Below, piece after piece: positions 8,516-17,199 of a DNA stretch of 64,000 bases (position 1 is the stretch's first letter; each line of letters begins with the position of its first letter). This DNA is from UBA6522 sp963664945. Lineage in GTDB: Bacteria; Pseudomonadota; Gammaproteobacteria; Steroidobacterales; Rariloculaceae. The DNA lies in contig OY761822.1 of the NCBI GenBank assembly GCA_963664945.1, forward strand, positions 2,542,001 through 2,606,000, written 5' to 3'. The notes beneath the pieces were generated by a model. The model searched no databases and had not been told where the DNA came from. It saw only the letters and a program-made list of their open reading frames with translations. The translations under genes and the position numbers were made by a program.

Positions 8516-9696
8516 GTCGTTCTGCCGAAAATCAGTGACGCATTGGTGCCGCCAAAGCCAAACGAATTTGTCATCACGTTTTCGACCGGCAAACGTGCGG
8601 TTTCGAGCAGGATAGGCGAGCGGATGCGCTTGTCGACGTTGGCGGTGTTCAAGCTACGGAACGCGACATTATTCTCGATCGCGATATACGAGAAGAGGGC
8701 TTCGACAATACCGGCCGCACCCAGCGCATGGGCGGTAAAGCCCTTGGTCGACGAGCACAACACGTCGCCATTGAATACATCGAGCAACGCGGCATCCTCG
8801 GCGAGGTCGTTCGCGTGCGTGGCTGTTCCGTGAAGATTGACGTAATCGATTTGCGATGGTTCCAGACCCGCGTCAGTTAGCGCCGCGCGCATTGCCATCG
8901 CCGCACCGGAACCGTTTGGTCGCGGCGAGGACATGTGCCAGGCATCGCTCGTTTCTCCGCAGCCCAACAGGCATATGTCGGTATCCGACTGTTGCCACTC
9001 GAGCAACGCAAAGCCCGCAGCTTCGCCGATATTCAGGCCGTTTCGATCACGGTCGGCGGGTCGACAAGGCTCTTCGGATACGAGCTGCAGCGAATTGAAG
9101 CCGTACAGTGTCATCTGGCACAGGCTGTCGACGCCTCCAACGACGGCTGCGTCACAGAACCCCGCGCTTATGAAGCGTTGCGCGACTGCGAATACCTTGG
9201 CGCTGGACGAGCACGCTGTGGATACGACCTCGGCCACACCACGCAGTCCGAGCATCCGGCGGGTGAAATCGGCCACCGAGAACATTTGCTGTGTCGTCCC
9301 GTAGCGAAAATCGTCCGGCAGCGTGCCACGTTTGGAATCGCGCGAGGCGTAAGCAATTTCCCCCTGCCCTACACCGGAGGTCGATGTGCCGAGAAATACA
9401 CCGATGCGTCCGCGTCCGTACCTGTCGATCGCTTCTCCCACGGCGTCCGCGAAACCATCTGTTTCTATTGCGAGTTGCGCCAGCCGGTTGTTGCGACAGT
9501 CATAGTCACGGAGGCTTTCTGGCAGCAGAACATCTTCTACCTCGGCAACCCGGCCAATCCAGGTATCGAATTCAATGCCAAAAGAGTCTGCGCGTTCGAG
9601 TCCGCCACGCTCGTTCAGCAGTGCGTCGCGATGTGCCGCCATTCCCCTGCCCAGGCAGCTGCAAATCGTGTTGGCGCTAAGCGTGAGTTTTTGCAT
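8512..9696 (-). CDS. FabF-like beta-ketoacyl-ACP synthase of polyene cluster
   Basis: A 394-residue ketosynthase with a complete Cys-His-His set: the Cys in VVSTACSSSAKVF, the first His in VNLHGTATHANDLAED, and the Lys/His motif SSTKGFTAHALGAAGIVEAL. The C-terminus NSFGFGGTNASLIF is typical of the family. Its start overlaps the MMPL exporter stop by 20 bp, and its stop overlaps the chain-length-factor-like gene. It should catalyse decarboxylative condensation of malonyl-ACP during polyene chain elongation. It is more likely a dedicated cluster enzyme than the housekeeping FabF, since it lies among biosynthetic partners. Confidence 0.9.
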   Translation of the reverse strand: MQKLTLSANTICSCLGRGMAAHRDALLNERGGLERADSFGIEFDTWIGRVAEVEDVLLPESLRDYDCRNNRLAQLAIETDGFADAVGEAIDRYGRGRIGVFLGTSTSGVGQGEIAYASRDSKRGTLPDDFRYGTTQQMFSVADFTRRMLGLRGVAEVVSTACSSSAKVFAVAQRFISAGFCDAAVVGGVDSLCQMTLYGFNSLQLVSEEPCRPADRDRNGLNIGEAAGFALLEWQQSDTDICLLGCGETSDAWHMSSPRPNGSGAAMAMRAALTDAGLEPSQIDYVNLHGTATHANDLAEDAALLDVFNGDVLCSSTKGFTAHALGAAGIVEALFSYIAIENNVAFRSLNTANVDKRIRSPILLETARLPVENVMTNSFGFGGTNASLIFGRTT

Positions 9697-12019
9697 TGTC
9701 GTTCGATCTATTCATGAATGCGGACAACAGGAACGCGCTCGCGGCACCGGTCGCCACGGTGACGCCGATCGAGCTCAGCACCGGTACAGCGGACAGCGAT
9801 AGCACCAGGAACACCGCTGTAGTCGACGACGCACAGACGAACAACGAGTGCTTCGTGGCGACGAAATCCACCGCATCGGCGTGGAAACGCGAGAAGAATA
9901 GCGCGTAGTCGAGGCCGATGCCGGCAACCAGCAGCAATGATACGAGGTGGAATACGTTTAGCGATTGCCCCAGCAACCCCGGCAAGGCAGCCGCCGTGAG
10001 TATGCTCCCCAGCACCGGGACCAGAACCCTGAACCACCGATACCAGTCGCGTAGGGCGACCGCGAGAATTCCAGCAATCAGGATCAACACCAGCGCCGAC
10101 CGCAACAGAATGTCATTTCGGTACGCATTGACGAGATTGCTGGTCGACGACTGAATGTCGATGAACAGCACGCCCTCGGATGCCTGATCTTCGAGCATCT
10201 GCTCGAACGCTTCAGGTTCCGTCAGCCCTGTGAACGTGACCACGCCGACGACGCCGTCATCCTCGCGCCTGACCAGGCTGTCTAACCGCGTGCCCAGAAG
10301 AGTGCCAGCGAATGCGGACTGATCCACCTCCCCAAGGGTTCGCGTGTACGCCACGTCGTCAGTGAACGCGCGGAACGCATCGGCGCGAAACGGTAAGCCC
10401 TGGCGTGCCGTGTCGATCCTTGCCCGCAGTGTCTCATCATCGGGGAGTTCGTCGCGCCGGGTGCGTTGTAACGCCGTACTTGGCAGAACCAGCGCCGCCA
10501 TGTCGTAGCCGCGCAGCGATTCGTCGATGATTGCCTGGTGCAATGTCGGTCGTAGCGCCTCCTGTCGTTGCAGCATGGCATTCATGGTATCGCCTTGCAC
10601 GAGCAGCACGTAGCCCGGTTCATCCAGACCCATCGTCGTGCGCAGCGCGCGGTCCTGTGCGACCAGATTGGGGGGGGCCGGACTCAATGCATCGATTCGG
10701 CTGGACAGCAAGGCGCTTGGATCTCGCCATGTCAGCGCGAGGCCCCCAATGACTACAACCGGCGGTAGCCACCAGACCATCGCCAGCACATGAGCGACCG
10801 AGTTAGCGGTGCCCTGCAGACGCGGTGTCCTCTCGACCCTTCCGGCAACCAATGGGGCGAGCAGATAGCGCGTCAACAGCGCGGCGCTGAGCAGGCCGCT
10901 GATGGAGAACACGGCAAGCTGCTGGATGCCGGGGAAGTCGGTCGTCAGCATTGCCGCGAATCCCAGCAAGGTTGTCAGGACTCCCAGGCGCAGCGTCGGC
11001 CACACTCTGGATACGGATTGCGCCAGCGTTTCGCCCGGGCGCGTGTGACTGACCAAGTGGACCGGATAGTCGAGTGACACGCCGACCAACGTCGCGCCGA
11101 ACGCCAGACTGATGCCATGAATCGAGCCCCACGCCACCGAAGTCACCGCCGTGGCGATCAGCACCGCGCCGGCCAGTGGTACGGATATCAACAAGACTCG
11201 TGAAGCACTACCGAAGGCCAGCAGCAGTATCGCAACCAGTATTGCGGTAGAACCCAGCGACAACGTCAATGCCTCGCGCTGAATGCGTTTCTTCGTCGCC
11301 ACGGCGAAGGCCGGAGGCCCGCTGACCAGCAACACTGCATCGTCACTATCGTTGGCCGCGGCGAACGCGGCTGTGATTGTTGCCGCAATCTGCTCCTGTG
11401 CTTCGATATCTGTGCCGTCGGCTACCGATTCGGCGAGCAAATACGTTTGTGATTCATCCGAGGAAATCCATGCGCCGTCTCGACGGCGCAGACTCGTGTC
11501 AGGCGGTAGTATCGTGTCTAAAATCCTCTGTAACGCGCCGGTAGGATCGGCTGTAACCAACTGTTTTTCGAACGGAGACACCGGTGAGTGCAGCTTCTCC
11601 AGCCCGTTTTCGAAAGCGGTGCGCAATTCCGGCACGCTGAATTTCGATGCACTTCCATCCGGGTCAAGCAGGTACCGATAGGCAAAAAGGACTTGTTGCG
11701 TTTCATCGTCCAATGCGGTTTGGCCGGTGTAGACCGTCGTGAATTTTCCGCTTGCCTGGAGATGTTCGGCGAAACGCCGGCTGACGGCGGCGAGCCGGTC
11801 CGGCGTCTCCTCGCCGACAGCCAGAAGCCAGACCCGCGCTGCGGGTCCCGCCTCAAGTTCGCGCAGCAATGCCGCCTGCGAAACTGTCCGGGCGCGCGGC
11901 AGGAATGCCCCGAGGTCGGAATCGATCCTAAGCCCGGTCAACAGCAGTATCGCAACCGCGACAAAGACCGCGAGCCAGACCGCAATCAACCATCCACGCC
12001 GATTACGGGCTATCAACAT
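9677..12019 (-). CDS. MMPL/RND-family exporter
   Basis: A 780-residue inner-membrane protein with two repeats of a large periplasmic loop followed by a bundle of membrane helices. The first N-terminal helix is WLIAVWLAVFVAVAILLL; later helices include LTLSLGSTAILVAILLLAFG and the GIGLDYALFFSRFH segment. This is the layout of MMPL exporters seen in aryl polyene and xanthomonadin clusters, where they are thought to move the lipid-linked pigment toward the outer membrane. It overlaps the LolA-like gene (17 bp) and the ketosynthase (20 bp). The pairing with a LolA-like periplasmic carrier suggests a transport route for a hydrophobic product. Confidence 0.85.
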   Translation of the reverse strand: MLIARNRRGWLIAVWLAVFVAVAILLLTGLRIDSDLGAFLPRARTVSQAALLRELEAGPAARVWLLAVGEETPDRLAAVSRRFAEHLQASGKFTTVYTGQTALDDETQQVLFAYRYLLDPDGSASKFSVPELRTAFENGLEKLHSPVSPFEKQLVTADPTGALQRILDTILPPDTSLRRRDGAWISSDESQTYLLAESVADGTDIEAQEQIAATITAAFAAANDSDDAVLLVSGPPAFAVATKKRIQREALTLSLGSTAILVAILLLAFGSASRVLLISVPLAGAVLIATAVTSVAWGSIHGISLAFGATLVGVSLDYPVHLVSHTRPGETLAQSVSRVWPTLRLGVLTTLLGFAAMLTTDFPGIQQLAVFSISGLLSAALLTRYLLAPLVAGRVERTPRLQGTANSVAHVLAMVWWLPPVVVIGGLALTWRDPSALLSSRIDALSPAPPNLVAQDRALRTTMGLDEPGYVLLVQGDTMNAMLQRQEALRPTLHQAIIDESLRGYDMAALVLPSTALQRTRRDELPDDETLRARIDTARQGLPFRADAFRAFTDDVAYTRTLGEVDQSAFAGTLLGTRLDSLVRREDDGVVGVVTFTGLTEPEAFEQMLEDQASEGVLFIDIQSSTSNLVNAYRNDILLRSALVLILIAGILAVALRDWYRWFRVLVPVLGSILTAAALPGLLGQSLNVFHLVSLLLVAGIGLDYALFFSRFHADAVDFVATKHSLFVCASSTTAVFLVLSLSAVPVLSSIGVTVATGAASAFLLSAFMNRSNDNAKTHA

Positions 12020-12614
12020 CGCGGCTATTGTCTTGTTCGACGGGCGAGAGGATCATCAAGGACCAATCACCATTCGCCTCGCTAATGCGAATTCGGTCGA
12101 CGCGAATGTCCTCTCCGGTGAATTCGATCGATTCAATAAAGCCGGCGAGTCTGCGATTGCGAGGCTGCAGTCCAAGCCTCCACGTTGGACCGTCATTTGA
12201 AAAATCGACGTGATAGTGCGCTTCGAGCAGATCAACATCGCCGGACAGTGTCGCGCGAAACGATTCGATGAACGCTCGCAGCAGCGGGATCGCGTCCAGA
12301 TCGATGCGCTCTTCCCGGCCCTCCCTGGTGACGTGCATTGCGTTGCCGACGATAGCGTAAGTCTCTACAACCGGTTCCCGGATCTCGCGAATTACCGTCG
12401 CGGGTGCCGCGAATGCAAGGAATCCGCTTTGTTCGACCGTCGAATCGAGGATGTCCATCGACTTGGTTTCGCGATAGGCGACGCGGCTCGCGTCAACGGT
12501 CGCAAGAGATTCCATTAGCACACGCAAGCCGGCGGCATCGTGCGCACACGTAACGCTCCCGGCGAAGGACGCCAGGAATGAGCTAAGTGCGAGGACTCGT
12601 CTGCCAGAAATCAT
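12003..12614 (-). CDS. LolA-like periplasmic lipid carrier of polyene cluster
   Basis: About 203 residues starting at ATG 12612-12614, chosen because it begins a clean signal peptide (MISGRRVLALSSFLASFAGSV). A TTG further upstream would add an unlikely leader. The body (SGFLAFAAPATVIREI, ...HYHVDFSNDGPTWRLGLQPR) matches outer-membrane lipoprotein carrier LolA-like proteins found in aryl polyene clusters. It overlaps the acyltransferase stop by 32 bp and the exporter start by 17 bp. It probably accepts the product or a lipoprotein in the periplasm. The real cargo is unknown. Confidence 0.75.
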   Translation of the reverse strand: MISGRRVLALSSFLASFAGSVTCAHDAAGLRVLMESLATVDASRVAYRETKSMDILDSTVEQSGFLAFAAPATVIREIREPVVETYAIVGNAMHVTREGREERIDLDAIPLLRAFIESFRATLSGDVDLLEAHYHVDFSNDGPTWRLGLQPRNRRLAGFIESIEFTGEDIRVDRIRISEANGDWSLMILSPVEQDNSRDVDSP

Positions 12615-13380
12615 AGAAATTGAACCAGTTGTAAGGCGCAAGACGGGCATGATGCATAAGGCGGGCTGCATATTTCTCCGTCAGGTCCGCGGCGATTGCC
12701 TCACGATTGCCGGGGTCGGTCTCAACAACATCCGTCAGCAGTTCGAAATAAATCCCGTAGCGATTGCTGCCCTCGTACAGTCCATAAAATAGGTAGATTG
12801 GAATCTGAAGCATCATCGCCAGCATCATCGGACCGGTCGGAAATGCCGCCGGTCTACCGAAGAATTCACACATGTGAGTTTTCTCGTTCGTCATGGCGCG
12901 GTCGCCCAGCAATCCGATCAAACGGCGCTGCTCTACGGCTTCCTTCACCTGCAGCATCGAGTCGGGATGGCCGAGCGGTATGACAACATTGGCGATACTC
13001 GAGTCAAGAGAATGCAGGAAGTTGGTGATCGTCGGGTTCTGCTCTTCGCGCATCAGAACGCGCAGTTCAAACGCGTCGGAACGCGCTCCGAGCGAACGTA
13101 ACACTTCAAAACTCCCCAGATGTGACCCTAGAAGCATGCAACTGGAGCCGACGCTTACCCTGTCGAGGATCGGCTGCGCACCGTGCCGCGTTATGTCCAG
13201 ACATTCATACCGGCCGCTCAACAGATAAACGCGATCGAGAATCGTGCAGGCGAAGACTCGATGGTTCTCAAAGGTATCGCCTAACGTAGCTGGGCGCTCC
13301 AGCGCCAATGTCAGGAAATCTCGCGAGGCGCTCCGCGTGGACGTACGCGTCAGAAAGAAAAACAACGTGATCGGATACAA
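12583..13380 (-). CDS. LpxL/HtrB-like acyltransferase (start uncertain)
   Basis: A lysophospholipid/lipid A acyltransferase-fold protein: GSHLGSFEVLRSL carries the shifted H-x4-E/D-type motif, followed by LIGLLGDRAMTNEK and FFGRPAAFPTGPMMLA. The first usable start is TTG at 13380. However, the same frame continues upstream to the dehydratase stop at 13489-13491 and encodes sequence typical of the family N-terminus (QEWQAQSERGTVFWFRTITW...LGRPVAW). No ATG, GTG or TTG exists in that stretch, so the true start may be the ATC at 13485 or the N-terminus may be degenerate. Role: likely acylation of the polyene lipid anchor. The family assignment is good; the start is unresolved. Confidence 0.75.
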   Translation of the reverse strand: MYPITLFFFLTRTSTRSASRDFLTLALERPATLGDTFENHRVFACTILDRVYLLSGRYECLDITRHGAQPILDRVSVGSSCMLLGSHLGSFEVLRSLGARSDAFELRVLMREEQNPTITNFLHSLDSSIANVVIPLGHPDSMLQVKEAVEQRRLIGLLGDRAMTNEKTHMCEFFGRPAAFPTGPMMLAMMLQIPIYLFYGLYEGSNRYGIYFELLTDVVETDPGNREAIAADLTEKYAARLMHHARLAPYNWFNFYDFWQTSPRT

Positions 13381-13488
13381 CAGCGCCCAGGCGACCGGTC
13401 TTCCGATGTGGAGCGCGATCCACGTTATTGTGCGGAACCAGAAGACAGTCCCACGCTCACTCTGCGCCTGCCATTCCTGACTGATTGG

Positions 13489-13791
13489 CTAGTCCTCCGG
13501 GACAAGAATGAATGTCCCCTTGGCGATTATATCGGTAGCTCTCCAACATCTGAATCGAATGAGGTGGTCCTGCGCTTCGATTTCAATTCTTGCATCCTGG
13601 TCCGGCCGTAACGGGGAGAAGAATTTCGCGTGTTGCAGCGTTGCCGCTCGACAATCCGGATAGAGGTTACTGATGGAATCGCGCAACGCTCCCAGCAGCA
13701 CCGATGCAGGCACGAGCGGTTCGCCGGGGAAATGACCTGCCAGGGCCGGGTGTTCGGCTTCAAACCGCAGTTTTTTCGTCGTCTTTGTCAA
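13489..13791 (-). CDS. Short FabA/FabZ-like dehydratase (ApeI-like)
   Basis: A 100-residue hotdog protein with EHPALAGHFPGEPLVPASVLL, the classic H-P-x3-G-H-F-P-G-x-P-L-x-P motif of dehydratases that act on ACP-bound 3-hydroxyacyl chains. It corresponds to the small ApeI-type enzyme of aryl polyene clusters. Its start overlaps the AMP-ligase stop by 4 bp. Its TAG stop lies in the same frame as the following acyltransferase, so a readthrough product would be a dehydratase-acyltransferase fusion. It presumably works with the other dehydratase at 7303. Confidence 0.8.
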   Translation of the reverse strand: MTKTTKKLRFEAEHPALAGHFPGEPLVPASVLLGALRDSISNLYPDCRAATLQHAKFFSPLRPDQDARIEIEAQDHLIRFRCWRATDIIAKGTFILVPED

Positions 13792-15104
13792 CGGCGGGTC
13801 AGCCGGTCGAGCAGGGCGTGCGTGGCGTCAATGGTGAGCTTGCCGAACGCATTGCGCGGCAGCTTCTCGACGTGGATTATCCGACGCGGCAGGAAAGCCG
13901 AGTCGATTTGCCGGGCAAGCTCCTTGCGAATCTGTAGTGACGACAATGTCGGCGCGACAACCAGCGCGATCAACCGGTCGATACGGTCACCCGGGGTTTC
14001 GCGACAAAGCAGCACACCGTCTTGGATACCTTCGATCCGACTCAGGCGGAGGCTCAAGTCAGCCATCGACGCTCGTTTTCCGGCAATCTTGATCATGTCG
14101 GTGGGTCGCCCCAAGAGATTGAAGCTGCGACTATCGATCACCTCGATTTGGTCATTCAGGCGAAATCGCTCGCCCGTCGTCGAGTGCTGAATATACGTGT
14201 CCTTGTCCCGTTGCTCGATCGCGATGCCATCAAGGCAGCGCCAGTGGTGATCGGTTGCGGTTTTTCGCGACGCGATTGCACCGGTTTCTGTTGAACCGAA
14301 AATCTCGCTGACCCGTGTCTGCATAGTTGCTTCGCACTCTTCCGCCAGCCGAGCGTCCAGGCTCGCGGTAGAGCAGATGATCCTACCGATAGGTGGCCAC
14401 TTAACTTCGCTACGGCTACATGCGCGAAGATGAATCGGCGTCGTGACCAATGTTGCGTCGCTTGCAAGTCCAAGCGCACGCGCGACGTCTGCCGGGTAGA
14501 GCGGCTGGCCGCCGAACACGCTTGCCCCGGTCTGAAGCGGCAATACGACCGATGCCTCGAATCCGAACATGTGTTGTGCGGGTATCGTCGGTACAATGTA
14601 GTCCGAGGCATCGATCGCGAACCGTTCGCGCCAACGATGCGCGCCGATCACCATTTCCCCCCAGGTTTTCTCGTGTGCTTGCGGTTCGCCTGTGCTGCCG
14701 GATGTATGCAGGATGGCGGCCACATGGTTCGCGGGAATATCCGGAACATTGGCGCGTCCGTCCTTGGTTGGCGGAGCGGACCCGACCAAGACCGTCTCGA
14801 CGCCCAAAGAGCGGCGACTGTCCAGCATCGCAAAGCAATCCGGATAGCGTCCGGCGAGTTCTGCCACCGCGACATCGGTGTCATTGATCGGTAGCAGCGT
14901 TGTCTGACCCCGCATGAGGGCTGCGCAGAACGCGATCAGGAACTCGCAGCGCCCGTGCGTCAGCATGATCGCATGCCGTCGTGCCGGCAGCTTGTCGGCC
15001 AGGGCGTGAACGCCAATCAGAAATTCCGATTGCGTTAACCCGCGCCTGCGGTCGTGTATCCACGTTCCGCAGGTGCGCGGCAGCAGAAGCGGCAGTTGCT
15101 CCAT
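13788..15104 (-). CDS. AMP-dependent acyl/aryl ligase (ApeH-like)
   Basis: A 438-residue adenylate-forming enzyme. The phosphate-binding motif ILHTSGSTGEPQAHEKTW and the adenylation motif EIFGSTETGAIASRK are both visible, and the C-terminal lobe has the K near the end (LPRNAFGKLTID). In aryl polyene clusters this enzyme activates the aromatic starter acid (such as coumarate or a hydroxybenzoate) and loads it on ACP. The adjacent ACP, membrane protein and dehydratase match that setting. The substrate cannot be read from sequence. ATG at 15102-15104 leaves a 9-bp gap from the upstream stop. Confidence 0.85.
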   Translation of the reverse strand: MEQLPLLLPRTCGTWIHDRRRGLTQSEFLIGVHALADKLPARRHAIMLTHGRCEFLIAFCAALMRGQTTLLPINDTDVAVAELAGRYPDCFAMLDSRRSLGVETVLVGSAPPTKDGRANVPDIPANHVAAILHTSGSTGEPQAHEKTWGEMVIGAHRWRERFAIDASDYIVPTIPAQHMFGFEASVVLPLQTGASVFGGQPLYPADVARALGLASDATLVTTPIHLRACSRSEVKWPPIGRIICSTASLDARLAEECEATMQTRVSEIFGSTETGAIASRKTATDHHWRCLDGIAIEQRDKDTYIQHSTTGERFRLNDQIEVIDSRSFNLLGRPTDMIKIAGKRASMADLSLRLSRIEGIQDGVLLCRETPGDRIDRLIALVVAPTLSSLQIRKELARQIDSAFLPRRIIHVEKLPRNAFGKLTIDATHALLDRLTRR

Positions 15105-15113
15105 ACCCTACCT

Positions 15114-15728
15114 TTAGCGAAAGAACCGCCGAACATCAGTTCTGATCAGCGACAGCATGAAGGCAACGAAACCATAGTCAACGTATTCTGCCAATAGCCG
15201 TCGGCGAAACACAAACTCGACGACAAAAAACAGCCCCACCAGAAAGTAACTGGCGACATTGACAAACCACGACCATACGGCAGTGCTCGCGAATATTGCG
15301 AGCAGTCCGGAAACGATCCCCATGATCAAGAAGAAAATCGCCCATGCCAGCGTCACGGTACGCGTATAGGCAACCTCGGCGACGGCAAGCCTTGGGCGCA
15401 TGGTGGCGGCGACCCGAGCGATGATGGGCGTTTCCCCAGGCCGTAGCGAACCGGCAAACAAGCCGAACATCGCCGCGTGAATCATCACCGGTAGCAGCTT
15501 GAGCGCCAGGAGCTCGCGCGAATCCAGGACGGAAAGTAATCCCAAGGCCAGCAATACACATAGCAGGTCAATCGAGGAGACTGTGCGCTGCGCAAGAAGG
15601 CTGCCGAACAACGGCAGCATCAGTATTGCCGACAAATAATAGACGGCGATTGACAGTTGGTTAGCCGAAAGGCAGATGTGCAGGACTAGCGGGTACGCGA
15701 GCAAGGCCGCGCTGGCCAACGGCGACAC
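15114..15728 (-). CDS. Polytopic inner-membrane protein (COG4648-like)
   Basis: A 204-residue protein beginning at GTG 15728, with about six hydrophobic segments (ASAALLAYPLVLHICLS, IAVYYLSAILMLPLFGSLL, IDLLCVLLALGLLSVL, LKLLPVMIHAAMFGLF, LAWAIFFLIMGIVSGLLAIF, WFVNVASYFLVGLFFVVEFV) and a basic C-terminus. It matches COG4648-type membrane proteins always found next to ACPs and AMP-ligases in aryl polyene clusters. Function is unproven. It sits 5 bp after the ACP and 9 bp before the ligase, so it is inside the same transcript. Confidence 0.75.
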   Translation of the reverse strand: MSPLASAALLAYPLVLHICLSANQLSIAVYYLSAILMLPLFGSLLAQRTVSSIDLLCVLLALGLLSVLDSRELLALKLLPVMIHAAMFGLFAGSLRPGETPIIARVAATMRPRLAVAEVAYTRTVTLAWAIFFLIMGIVSGLLAIFASTAVWSWFVNVASYFLVGLFFVVEFVFRRRLLAEYVDYGFVAFMLSLIRTDVRRFFR

Positions 15729-15733
15729 AGGCC

Positions 15734-16000
15734 TTAGCGTTGGCGGTTGACCTGAATGAATTTGCTGAGCGATCGCATGGAGGCGAACACCTGCGCGACA
15801 TCCGTATTCTCCGTTTTGATCTGCACCCCGTACCGCCTCGATATGGCTAGAGAAAGTTCCAGCGCGTCGATCGAATCAAGACCCAGCCCATCCTGGAACA
15901 AGGGTTCTTCAGGATCGATATCGTCCACGGCAATTCCATCGAGATTCAGTGTCTCAATGATCATGCCGCCAACTTCTTGTTCGAATTCCGAAAGTTCCAT
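15734..16000 (-). CDS. Acyl carrier protein of polyene cluster
   Basis: An 88-residue protein starting at ATG 15998-16000 (the MELSEFEQEVGGMIIETLNL start). The phosphopantetheine attachment motif GLGLDSIDALELSLAI is intact, with Ser as the attachment site, and the protein has the usual acidic helices. It is the first gene of the minus-strand operon. Most aryl polyene clusters have two ACPs; only this one is visible here. The 78 bp upstream separate it from the divergent methyltransferase and must hold promoters for both directions; no strong sigma-70 match was found there. Confidence 0.85.
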   Translation of the reverse strand: MELSEFEQEVGGMIIETLNLDGIAVDDIDPEEPLFQDGLGLDSIDALELSLAISRRYGVQIKTENTDVAQVFASMRSLSKFIQVNRQR

Positions 16001-16078
16001 TATCAAGCCTACGCGATTCATGGGCTGATGGGGCACGTATAGTACAATACTCGCACGACTGCGCACATCAAACGTCTC

Positions 16079-17191
16079 TTGGACCTCGGGCAGAAAAATC
16101 TGAATGCAATTCTGAAGACGAAGCACAGGACCGCAATTGACGCCGTCGCCGAGGCGCAACGGATTGCGTTCGCACCGATTGTCTTCCAGGCCGTCCGGGC
16201 GTTGCGGAATCTCGGAGTTCTTTCCGCCTTGGACTCTGCAGGCGAGTCAGGCAAAGCGATCTCAATGATCGCCGATGAACTGAACCTTTCGCAATACGGT
16301 GTTCGAACGCTTATCGAGAGCGGCGTGAGCGTAGGCGTCGTCGAGCACGTCAGCGACAATTGCTTTGCCATTAGCAAGGTCGGGCACTTCCTGCTGCACG
16401 ACCGTATGACCCGCGTAAACATGGATTTCAACCACCTCGTCTGTTATCTCGGCATGTACAAGCTCGACGAAGCAATTGCCGAAGGGCGGCCCGCTGGATT
16501 GCGGGCGATCGACGAAAAACATTCGACTTTGTACGAAGCGCTGCCTCACTTACCCGATGAAATCAAAGCCAGTTGGTACGCGTTCGATCACTTCTATTCC
16601 GATTCCGCTTATCCGGCCGCGCTTGAAATCATCCTGGAGCGACAACCGGCGACGCTCGTAGACATTGGCGCAAACCAGGGACGGTTCTCGATCCTTGCGG
16701 CGCAGACAGACGATTCGCTGCGGCTGACGATGATCGATTTGCCCGACCAACTGGCGGAAGCGGTGTCATCGGTAGACCAGGCTGGGTTCGGGAGCCAGGT
16801 CGAGGCTATGGGAATGGACATCCTGCAGCCAGACGCTCCAATGCCGCGCGCGCAGTGCGCATACTGGCTCAGTCAAGTTCTGTGCTGCTTCAGCGAAGCC
16901 GAAGTCGAATCGCTGTTGAGGCGTGTGGTCGAGGCAATGGCCGTGGAGTCACGCGTTTACATCCTCGAAACATGCTGGGATCGGCAGAAGTTCGAGGCGG
17001 CTGCGTTTTCGCTGATCAATACGTCGCCTTACTTCACGTGTATCGCGAATGGCAATTCAAGGATGTATACGGCGAACGATCTTCTCGGCTTTATCGAACG
17101 TTCGGGCTTGCGGTGCGTTCGGACGACGGACGGCCTGGGCACCTTCCACACACTGTTTGAGTGCGGTAAGGCGCCGGAAGCTGCCGCATAG
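16079..17191 (+). CDS. Class I SAM-dependent O-methyltransferase-like protein
   Basis: A 370-residue protein starting at TTG 16079; a TAG at 16040 bounds the frame and no ATG/GTG lies between. The N-terminal third is a winged-helix dimerisation domain (FQAVRALRNLGVLSALDSAG...LNLSQYGVRTLIESGV). The C-terminal half has SAM motif I (TLVDIGANQGRFSILA) and a later MIDLPDQLAEA acidic loop. This is the plant-type/Methyltransf_2 layout, and methyltransferases of this type accompany aryl polyene clusters, where they can methylate the aryl head group. It is divergent from the 11-gene operon. A TTG start is unusual but forced. Confidence 0.8.
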   Translation: MDLGQKNLNAILKTKHRTAIDAVAEAQRIAFAPIVFQAVRALRNLGVLSALDSAGESGKAISMIADELNLSQYGVRTLIESGVSVGVVEHVSDNCFAISKVGHFLLHDRMTRVNMDFNHLVCYLGMYKLDEAIAEGRPAGLRAIDEKHSTLYEALPHLPDEIKASWYAFDHFYSDSAYPAALEIILERQPATLVDIGANQGRFSILAAQTDDSLRLTMIDLPDQLAEAVSSVDQAGFGSQVEAMGMDILQPDAPMPRAQCAYWLSQVLCCFSEAEVESLLRRVVEAMAVESRVYILETCWDRQKFEAAAFSLINTSPYFTCIANGNSRMYTANDLLGFIERSGLRCVRTTDGLGTFHTLFECGKAPEAAA

Positions 17192-17199
17192 CTGCATCC

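Noticed and set aside
16001..16078. TATAGTACAATA region as a defined divergent promoter
   Set aside because: Ten-like sequences exist in both directions but neither has an acceptable -35, so no precise promoter is called.
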